From: Streptomyces cirratus
Lineage (GTDB): Bacteria; Actinomycetota; Actinomycetes; Streptomycetales; Streptomycetaceae
Direction of reading: 5' to 3'
Assembly (NCBI RefSeq): GCF_014650775.1
Contig: NZ_BMVP01000013.1
Span: 124,001 to 188,000, forward strand
Length of the DNA: 64,000 nucleotides
Positions 58,101 through 64,000 of this stretch are shown here, in pieces. The notes under the pieces were generated by a model. The model was given only the letters and a program-made list of their open reading frames with translations, made no database searches and had not been told where the DNA came from. Made by a program: the position numbers and the translations under genes. The first letter of the stretch is position 1. Each line of letters opens with the position of its first letter.

Positions 58101-61100
58101 CCGGCGTACCGGCAGGGCGTCGGCGGCGGGCAGCTGCGGCCAGGTGACCTCGTACAGGGCGCCGCCGAGGCGGGTGCGGCCGCCGGTGGCGGCGAGCTGT
58201 TCGGGGGAGACGGTGCGCACGAGGAGTTCGGCGATGTCGAGTACGGGGCGGCCGGCTTCGTCGGTGCAGTTCAGCCGGACGGCTTCGGCGCTGACGGGGT
58301 GGATGGTGACGCGCAGCCGGCCGGCGCCTTCGGCGTGCAGGTGGACGCCGCGCACGGCGAACGGCATGCGGGCCTGGCCGTCGTCGGGGAAGAACGCGCC
58401 GAGGCTCATGGTCTGGAGGGCGGCGTCCAGGAGCGCGGGGTGGATGCCGTAGCCGGCGGACGTGTCGGCGCCGCGTTCGGGCAGGGCGACTTCGGCGTGG
58501 ACGGCGGTGCCGTCGAGCCAGCCGTCGCGGTAGCCCCGGAAGTGGGGGCCGTAGTCGTAGCCGCGGGCCGTGAACTCCTCGTAGAAGGCGTCGGGTTCGC
58601 GGCGCCCGGCGGGCCGGGCGCCGGCGGGGGGCCAGGGCGCGGCGGCCGGGACGGGCAGGTCCCCTGCGGCGGGGGCGAGTACGGCTTCGGCGTGGCGGTG
58701 CCAGGGCGCGCCGGGGTCGGCGTCCGCCTCGCGGGAGTGGACGGTGAGGGTGCGCCGGCCGTCTTCGTCGGCGGCGCCGACGAGGAGCCGCAGTTCGACG
58801 GCGCCGTCGTCGGGCAGGACGACGGGGGCCTGGAGGATCAGCTCGTCCAGGCGGCCGCAGCCGGACTGCCGGCCGGCCCACAGGGCCAGGTCGACGAGGG
58901 CCGCTCCGGGCAGCAGGACGGTACCCAGCAGGGTGTGGTCGGCGAGCCAGGGCTGGGTGTCGGCGCCGATCCGGGCGGTGTAGACGACGGAGCCGGATTC
59001 GGGCAGTTCCACTCCCCCGCCGAGCAGGGGGTGGCCGGCTTCGCGCAGGCCGATGGAGGCGGCGTCGCCGCGGCGGGCGGGCGCGTTGTACCAGTAGCGC
59101 TCGCGCTGGAAGGGGTAGGTGGGCAGGTCGACGCGGCGGGAGCCGGGGCCGAACAGGGCGTCGGCGTCGATCTCGACGCCTGCGACGTGGGCGGCGGCGA
59201 GGGCCGCGCCGAACCAGCGGGCGCCGCCCTTGTCGCGGCGCAGGGTGCCGAGGACGGCGGCGCGGGCGCCGGTGTCGGCGACGGTCTCCTGGAGGGAGGC
59301 GGCGAGCATGGGGTGCGGGCTGGGTTCGAGGAAGACTTCGTGGCCGTCGGCGAGGAGCGAGCGGGTGGCCTGCTCGAACTCGACGGGTTCGCGCATGTTG
59401 CGGTACCAGTAAGCGCAGTCGAGGCCGGCGGTGTCGAGGAGGCCGCCGGTGACGGTGGAGTAGAAGGGGATGTCGCCGCTGCGCGGGGCGACGGGCGCCA
59501 GGACCTCCAGGAGGTGTTCCTTGAGGGCGTCGACCTGGGCGGAGTGCCCGGCGGTGTCGACGCCGGGGATGGCCCGGGCGTGGACGCCCTCGGCGGTCAG
59601 CTCCTCCAGCAGTTCGTGCAGGGCCTGGGGTTCACCGGCGACGGCGGCGGTGCCGGGGCTGTTGACGGCGGCGATGGAGAGCCGGTCGCCGAACCGCTCC
59701 AGGCGGGGGCGCAGCGCGTCGGGGCCCAGGGACACGGCGATCATGCCGCCCTTGCCCGCGAGGGTGAGCCAGGCCTGGCTGCGCAGGGCGACGATGCGTG
59801 CGGCGTCGTCCAGGCTCAGGCCTCCGGCGACGTACGCGGCGGCGATCTCGCCCTGGGAGTGGCCGACGACGGCCGACGGGTGGACGCCGATGGCCCGCCA
59901 GGCGGCGGCCAGCGACACCATCATGGTGAACAGGACGGGCTGGACGACGTCGACGCGGCTGAGCGAGGGGGCGCCGGGGACCTGGCGCAGGACGTCCATG
60001 ACGGACCAGTCGAGGTGGGCGGACAGCGCCGCGTCACAGGCGAGCGCGGTGTCGCGGAACGCCTGCGACCGGTCGAGGAGACCTTCGGCCATGGCGGGCC
60101 ACTGGGAGCCCTGGCCGGGGAAGACGAACACGATGCGGTCGCCGGGTCCGGCGGTGCCGCGGAGGACGGCGGGGTGCGGCCGGTCCTGGGCGAGCAGGGC
60201 CAGCGCCTCGAGGAGTTCCTCGCGGCTCTCGCCGATGACGGCGGCCCGCTGGTCGAAGCGGGAGCGGGCCGTCAGCAGGGTGTACCCGGCGTCGGCGGGG
60301 TGGAGCGCGGGGTTGTCCACGAGTCCGGCGCGCAGTCGGGCCGCCTGGGCGCGCAGCGCGGGTTCGGAGCGGGCGGACAGCAGCAGCGGGACGGTGACCT
60401 CCGCCCACGGGTCGCTCTGCCCGTCGGGGTCCGTCGCGGCGGGCGCGGCCGGGCGGGGCGCCTCCTCCAGGATGACGTGGGCGTTGGTGCCGCTGATGCC
60501 GAAGGCGGAGACGGCGGCGCGGCGCGGGGTTTCGCGCCGCGGCCAGGGCAGGTCGTCGGTGAGCAGGGCCACCGCGCCGGAGGACCAGTCGACGCGCGGG
60601 GTGGGTTCGTCGACGTGCAGGGTGCGGGGCAGGGTGTCGCCGCGCAGGGCCAGCACCATCTTGATGACGCCCGCGACGCCGGCGGCGGCCTGGGTGTGGC
60701 CGATGTTGGACTTCACGGAGCCGAGCCACAGGGGGGCGTCGGCGGGGCGGCCTTCGCCGTAGGTGGCGAGGACGGCCTGCGCTTCGATGGGGTCGCCGAG
60801 TTCGGTGCCGGTGCCGTGGGCCTCGACGGCGTCCACGTCGTGCGGTCCGAGTCCGGCGTCGGCGAGGGCCTGGCGGATCACGCGCTGCTGGGAAGGGCCG
60901 TTGGGGGCGGTGAGACCGTTGCTGGCGCCGTCCTGGTTGACGGCGGAGCCGCGGATGACGGCGAGGACGGGGTGCCCGTTGGCCTCGGCGTCGCTGAGCC
61001 GCTCCACGACGAGCATGCCGGCGCCTTCGCCGAGGGCCACGCCGTCGGCGGACGCCGCGAAGGCACGGGAGCGGCCGGTGGGCGACATGACGCGCTGGCG

Positions 61101-64000
61101 GGAGAACTCGACCAGCATCTCGGGTGTGGACATGACGGTGGCGCCGCCGACGAGGGCCATCCCGCATTCGCCGCGCCGCAGGGACTGGACGGCGAGGTGC
61201 AGGGCGACCAGGGACGCCGAGCAGGCGGTGTCGACGGTCACGGCCGGACCTTCCAGGCCGAAGACGTACGAGAGCCGCCCGGACATGACGCTGGCGGAGT
61301 TGCCGGTGCCGAGGTAGCCGTCGAAGTCCTCGTCGCCGTTCTGCAGCAGCGGCATGTAGTGCTGGCCGTTGGTGCCGACGAACACGCCGGTGCGGCTGCC
61401 GCGCAGCACGTCCGGGTCGATGCCGGCCCGTTCCAGGGCCTCCCAGGAGGTTTCCAGCAGGAGCCGCTGCTGCGGGTCCATGGCGAGGGCCTCGCGGGGG
61501 GAGATGCCGAAGAACTCGGGGTCGAAGTCGGGTGCCTCGTGCAGGAATCCGCCCTCGCGGACGTACGTACGGCCCTTCGCCTCGGGGTCGGGGTCGTAGA
61601 GGCCGTCGAGGTCCCAGCCGCGGTTGGCGGGGAAGGGGGTGATGGCGTCGCCGCCGTCGCGCACCAGCCGCCACAGCTCGTCGGGGGTGTTGATGCCGCC
61701 GGGGAAGCGGCAGGCCATGGCGACGACGGCGACGGGTTCGCCGTCCCCTCCGGAGGGGGCGGTGGTGAACGGGCCGGCCGTGGTGGGCTCGGGGTCGGTG
61801 CCGGCCGCCAGTTCCTGGAGGTGACGGGCGAGGGCGGCGCTGGTCGGGTGGTCGAAGACGAGGGACGCGGGAAGGCCCAGTCCGGTGGCCTCGCGGAGCC
61901 GGTTGCGCAGTTCGACGGCGGTCACGGAGTTCACGCCGAGGTCCTTGAACGCCCGGTCGGGGGCGATGTCCTCGGGCGCGGTGTGGCCCAGCGCGGCGGC
62001 CACCTGTGTGCGCACCAGCCTCAGCAGTTCCCGTCGCTGTTCCTCGGCGGGCCTTCCCCGCAGGCCCGCCGCGATCTTGGTGTCGTCGGCGGCCCGGGCC
62101 GCGGCCGCTTCCCGCTCGGCCGCGCGCAGCGCGCGTACGGCGGGCAGTTCGTCGAGGAGCGCGGAGGGCCGGGCGGCGGTGTAGGCGGGGGCGAACCGCT
62201 CCCAGTCGACGTCGGCGACGGCGAGGCCGCTCTCGCTGCGTGCGAGGGCGGTGTCCAGGACGTCCAGAGCCCGCTCGGGGTCGAGGAACGACAGGCCGGC
62301 GCCGCGGATCCGGTCGGCGGCGGGACCGGTGAGGGCGCCCCGCCAGGGGGTCCAGGCGACGGACACGGCGGGCAGGCCGCGGCCGCGCAGTACGTCGGCG
62401 AGCGCGTCGAGGTGGGCCGTGCCGGCCGCGTAGCCGCCCTGGCCGGCGCCGCCCCACACCCCGGCGACGGAGGAGAAGAGGACGAACGCGTCCGGTGCGG
62501 TGCCGGTGTCCGCCAAGAGCCCGGCGAGGCGCACGGCCAGGTCGGTCTTGGCGGCGACGGCGGCTGCGAAGCCCTCCGTGGTGGTGTCCGTGAGGGTAGC
62601 GGGCGCGGCGGGCGGCGGGACGACGTACAGGGCCGAGGGCGCGTACCGGGCGAGCAGTTCGCGCAGTTCCCGGTCCGAGGCGAGGTCGCAGGGCGCGAGG
62701 GCGACGCGTGCGGCGAGGGCGCCGTCGAGCTCGTCCGGGAGGCCGTCGGCCGGTCCGGCCAGGACGACCCGTTCGGCGCCGGCGGCGAGCAGCCGGCGGG
62801 CCAGGGGGGCCGCGACGGCGGCGAGGTCACCGATGACGAGTGCGGTCCCGCGCGCGGCGGTGGGCGCCGAGGGGCGGCCGGCGGCGGCCTGGACGAGGCG
62901 GCGCCCGTACGTGCCGGAGGGCCGCACGGCGACCTGGTCGTCGGCGCCCGGGGCCGCGAGGACGGCGGCGAGCTGCTGCCAGGCGCGGGCGTCGGGCCGG
63001 GCGGGCAGGTCGAGGAGACCGCCCCACAGGGCGGGCAGTTCGAGGGCGGCGACCCGTCCGAAGCCCCAGAGCTGGGCCTGCGCGGGGTTCGGGGTCTCGG
63101 CGGGTGACACGGCGACCGAGCGGGAGCCGACCGCCCAGAGCCGGGCCGTGGTGCCCGCGTCGGCGGCGGCCTGGGTGAGGGTCAAGGTGGCGGCGACACC
63201 GAGGGGCAGGGCCGGGTGCTCGGGGTGCGTGCCGTCGGCGAGGGCCAGCAGCGACAGGATCCCGGTGAGCGGGGGGCCGTCCGGGCGGTCGGCGGCTTCG
63301 GCGAGGCGGGCGCGCAGGAGGAACCGGTCGGCGTGGGCCGGGTCGACAGCGAGGGTCTCCACCGTGGCGCCGAGGGCGGCGAGGGCCTGGCGGGCGGCGC
63401 CGGCGTGGTCGGCGGCGGCGTGGTCGGCGCCGGCGTGGTCGGCGCCGGCGTGGTCGGCGCCGGCGTGGTCGGCGCCGGCGTGGTCGGCGGCGGGCGGGGA
63501 GTCGGGGACGACGAGCAGCCAGCGTCCGTTCAGGCGGGCGGCGGGGTCGTCGGTGCGCAGGCTCTTCCACTGGACGCGGTATGCGAGGGAGTCCCGCGGG
63601 GTGACCGCCGCCTCGGTGGCGGGGGCCGGGGGAAGCCAGTAGTGGGTGCGCTGGAAGGCGTAGGTGGGCAGGTCGACGGGCCGGGCGCCGGTGCCCCCGA
63701 AGAGCGCGGCCCAGTCGATGTCGACGCCGCGTACGAAGAGTTCGGCGGCGGAGGTCAGCAGACGCTGGAGCCCGCCCTCGTCGCGGCGCAGGGACCCGGC
63801 GGCGAGGACCTCGGCTCCGGAAGCCTCTGCGGTCTCCTGGATGCCCATGGTCAGGACGGGGTGGGCGCTGGACTCGACGAAGGTGGTGAAGCCCTTGGCG
63901 ATCAGGGAGCGGATGGTGTCCTCGAAGCGGACGGGCTGGCGCAGGTTGCGGTACCAGTAGGCGGCGTCGAGGGTGGTGGTGTCGGCGAGTCCGGCGGTGA
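55185..64000 (-). CDS. Type I PKS, two modules, N-terminus outside window
   Basis: The frame runs through the right edge. Visible order: end of an AT (63.7-64.0 kb), a KR lacking the NADPH motif (ALVIGDLAAVAAPLAR at ~62.83 kb; GTAHLDA instead of ANAxLDA), ACP (NSVTAVELRN), then KS (VDTACSASL at ~61.22 kb), AT with GHSQG and VDTAGHS (the TAGH ethylmalonyl signature, ~59.56 kb), DH (ADHTLLGTVLLPG; DAALQ), ER (IHAAAGGVGMAALQLA at ~57.1 kb), KR with GGTGTLG and HTAGVLSD (B-type), ACP (FDSLTAVEMRN) and an acidic docking tail. It predicts an unreduced ketone followed by a fully reduced, ethyl-branched extension, as in modules 4 and 5 of tylactone synthase. The visible part is 2938 codons. Confidence 0.95.
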   Translation of the reverse strand, partial: TAGLADTTTLDAAYWYRNLRQPVRFEDTIRSLIAKGFTTFVESSAHPVLTMGIQETAEASGAEVLAAGSLRRDEGGLQRLLTSAAELFVRGVDIDWAALFGGTGARPVDLPTYAFQRTHYWLPPAPATEAAVTPRDSLAYRVQWKSLRTDDPAARLNGRWLLVVPDSPPAADHAGADHAGADHAGADHAGADHAAADHAGAARQALAALGATVETLAVDPAHADRFLLRARLAEAADRPDGPPLTGILSLLALADGTHPEHPALPLGVAATLTLTQAAADAGTTARLWAVGSRSVAVSPAETPNPAQAQLWGFGRVAALELPALWGGLLDLPARPDARAWQQLAAVLAAPGADDQVAVRPSGTYGRRLVQAAAGRPSAPTAARGTALVIGDLAAVAAPLARRLLAAGAERVVLAGPADGLPDELDGALAARVALAPCDLASDRELRELLARYAPSALYVVPPPAAPATLTDTTTEGFAAAVAAKTDLAVRLAGLLADTGTAPDAFVLFSSVAGVWGGAGQGGYAAGTAHLDALADVLRGRGLPAVSVAWTPWRGALTGPAADRIRGAGLSFLDPERALDVLDTALARSESGLAVADVDWERFAPAYTAARPSALLDELPAVRALRAAEREAAAARAADDTKIAAGLRGRPAEEQRRELLRLVRTQVAAALGHTAPEDIAPDRAFKDLGVNSVTAVELRNRLREATGLGLPASLVFDHPTSAALARHLQELAAGTDPEPTTAGPFTTAPSGGDGEPVAVVAMACRFPGGINTPDELWRLVRDGGDAITPFPANRGWDLDGLYDPDPEAKGRTYVREGGFLHEAPDFDPEFFGISPREALAMDPQQRLLLETSWEALERAGIDPDVLRGSRTGVFVGTNGQHYMPLLQNGDEDFDGYLGTGNSASVMSGRLSYVFGLEGPAVTVDTACSASLVALHLAVQSLRRGECGMALVGGATVMSTPEMLVEFSRQRVMSPTGRSRAFAASADGVALGEGAGMLVVERLSDAEANGHPVLAVIRGSAVNQDGASNGLTAPNGPSQQRVIRQALADAGLGPHDVDAVEAHGTGTELGDPIEAQAVLATYGEGRPADAPLWLGSVKSNIGHTQAAAGVAGVIKMVLALRGDTLPRTLHVDEPTPRVDWSSGAVALLTDDLPWPRRETPRRAAVSAFGISGTNAHVILEEAPRPAAPAATDPDGQSDPWAEVTVPLLLSARSEPALRAQAARLRAGLVDNPALHPADAGYTLLTARSRFDQRAAVIGESREELLEALALLAQDRPHPAVLRGTAGPGDRIVFVFPGQGSQWPAMAEGLLDRSQAFRDTALACDAALSAHLDWSVMDVLRQVPGAPSLSRVDVVQPVLFTMMVSLAAAWRAIGVHPSAVVGHSQGEIAAAYVAGGLSLDDAARIVALRSQAWLTLAGKGGMIAVSLGPDALRPRLERFGDRLSIAAVNSPGTAAVAGEPQALHELLEELTAEGVHARAIPGVDTAGHSAQVDALKEHLLEVLAPVAPRSGDIPFYSTVTGGLLDTAGLDCAYWYRNMREPVEFEQATRSLLADGHEVFLEPSPHPMLAASLQETVADTGARAAVLGTLRRDKGGARWFGAALAAAHVAGVEIDADALFGPGSRRVDLPTYPFQRERYWYNAPARRGDAASIGLREAGHPLLGGGVELPESGSVVYTARIGADTQPWLADHTLLGTVLLPGAALVDLALWAGRQSGCGRLDELILQAPVVLPDDGAVELRLLVGAADEDGRRTLTVHSREADADPGAPWHRHAEAVLAPAAGDLPVPAAAPWPPAGARPAGRREPDAFYEEFTARGYDYGPHFRGYRDGWLDGTAVHAEVALPERGADTSAGYGIHPALLDAALQTMSLGAFFPDDGQARMPFAVRGVHLHAEGAGRLRVTIHPVSAEAVRLNCTDEAGRPVLDIAELLVRTVSPEQLAATGGRTRLGGALYEVTWPQLPAADALPVRRIAVVGEDHAKVIAALEATGGACDWYPDLPALLDATAAGQAPDTVAVSFPHHPRPDARTAHAVAHRALDLAQAWLDAGDRLAGTTLTLLTRGAVSTTPDEDTTDPAAATVWGLIRSAQSEEPGRFTLVDLDPGAWDAAALTAALASGEPQLAVRGGAVRVPRLARATATDQRGDVLVPPAATPAWRLATSGTGTLEGLRLTPAPDTLAPLEEGQVRIAVRAAGVNFRDTLIALGMYPGEGVMGAEGAGVVTETGPGVTSVSPGDRVLGMWTGGFGPYAVADHRMVAPIPAGWTYAEAASVPAVFLTAQYALTRLARATPGQSLLIHAAAGGVGMAALQLARHHGLTVYATASTGKWDTLRGLGLTDTAIANSRTTAFADEFLAATGGRGVDIVLNSLAGEYVDASLRLLPRGGHFLELGKADVRDPDTVAADHPGTRYQAFDLVQAGPDTVGDMLRELLALFDAGVLTPLPLTVHEIRHAREAFRTLSQARHTGKLVLTMPPSFGPHGTVLVTGGTGTLGSAVARHLVTGHGVRHLVLAGRQGPDADGATALTAELTALGAEVTVRACDAGDREQLAALLADIPEAHPLTGVVHTAGVLSDGTLPTLTPGALDTVLHPKVDAVLNLHELTRDLDLSAFVLYSSSSALFGSPGQGGYAAANAFLDAFAGYRRSLGLPGVSLAWGLWSSNSRMAGHLDQSGMHRRLARGGIMPLTDAEGLALFDAAQTAGAPLQVPIRLNHAALRAAAPVPAFLRELVGDDNRARGGTHRTAAPTETLADRIAGLRAEEQEELLLDAVRTHAAAVLGHGGPEGIVVDRAFKELGFDSLTAVEMRNRLAAATGLRLAATLVFDHPTPAALAGHLRRALAPDDNPAAGEPAFAARPDIVMAELDRLEALFGTLPGRTDGTAGPDETAHREIANRLAALTGLWHGLGSATATTGPTDSLPDSGASSVADSIEDADDDEIFAFIDERF
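63405..63494. repeat. Six 15-bp in-frame repeats (DHAGA units) in the PKS
   Basis: GTGGTCGGCG starts at 63405, 63420, 63435, 63450, 63465 and 63480, exact period 15. On the coding strand this gives six tandem ADHAG/ADHAA pentapeptides in the structural half of the inactive KR. The perfect period and near identity point to recent slippage expansion in a domain that is no longer under catalytic selection. Confidence 0.88.

Noticed and set aside
63405..63494. CRISPR-like array
   Set aside because: The 15-bp repeats are contiguous, in frame and without spacers; they are coding microsatellite units.

Overview
The window is high-GC actinomycete DNA, almost certainly Streptomyces. Codons end mostly in G or C, genes start with ATG or GTG behind GGAG-type ribosome sites and overlap through ATGA or GTGA junctions, and the neighbourhood is rich in TetR, HxlR and LuxR regulators and in polyketide and peptide synthases. 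No rRNA, tRNA or CRISPR array was seen.

Region 1 (1-6.6 kb) is ordinary accessory chromosome: an ArsR-type regulator cut by the window edge, a beta-lactamase-fold serine hydrolase paired with an HxlR regulator, a small NADP-dependent oxidoreductase, three TetR regulators with readable palindromic operators, a DUF1772 membrane protein, a SnoaL-fold protein, and a 183-bp MITE-like element whose terminal repeat supplies the stop codon of its neighbour.

Region 2 (6.6-32.8 kb) is the most interesting part: a leftward gene cluster, mostly with overlapping genes, that reads as a hydrazine (N-N bond) pathway. Its core is a lysine N6-monooxygenase, an FAD amine oxidase and a cupin/methionyl-tRNA-synthetase-like hydrazine synthetase, which here carries an extra C-terminal carrier domain. 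Next to the core are a GNAT acyltransferase, AMP ligase, free-standing carrier protein, acyl-CoA-dehydrogenase-like protein and isocitrate-lyase-fold protein, a set resembling the hydrazinoacetate branch of triacsin biosynthesis. Both saccharopine dehydrogenases (LYS9-like and LYS1-like) are present and could return the lysine skeleton to lysine, so that lysine would act as a catalytic nitrogen carrier. A heterocyclisation (Cy-A-PCP) NRPS, an ATP-grasp ligase, a P450, a 773-residue haem-oxygenase-like di-iron-type oxidase, a KAS III homologue, a type II thioesterase, a C45-type Ntn acyltransferase, a PPTase, an MFS exporter and a divergent LuxR-type regulator complete it. I do not recognise this combination as a known product.

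Region 3 (33-64 kb) begins with DUF5302 and HflX genes and continues into a macrolide cluster: a DesR/OleR-type secreted GH3 beta-glucosidase (self-resistance), a catalytically degenerate IS701-type transposase homologue, a PucR-family regulator, an aminosugar N,N-dimethyltransferase, a macrolide glycosyltransferase, its P450-fold helper protein, and three type I PKS proteins running off the right edge. The PKS order and signatures (KR-dead module; ethylmalonyl AT with DH-ER-KR; methylmalonyl AT with A-type KR; malonyl AT with A-type KR and TE) match the last four modules of tylactone-type 16-membered macrolide synthases. The predicted product is a 16-membered macrolide bearing a dimethylaminohexose such as mycaminose or desosamine. 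A 19-bp palindrome occurs once in each of the two non-coding regions flanking the regulatory genes and probably coordinates this cluster.
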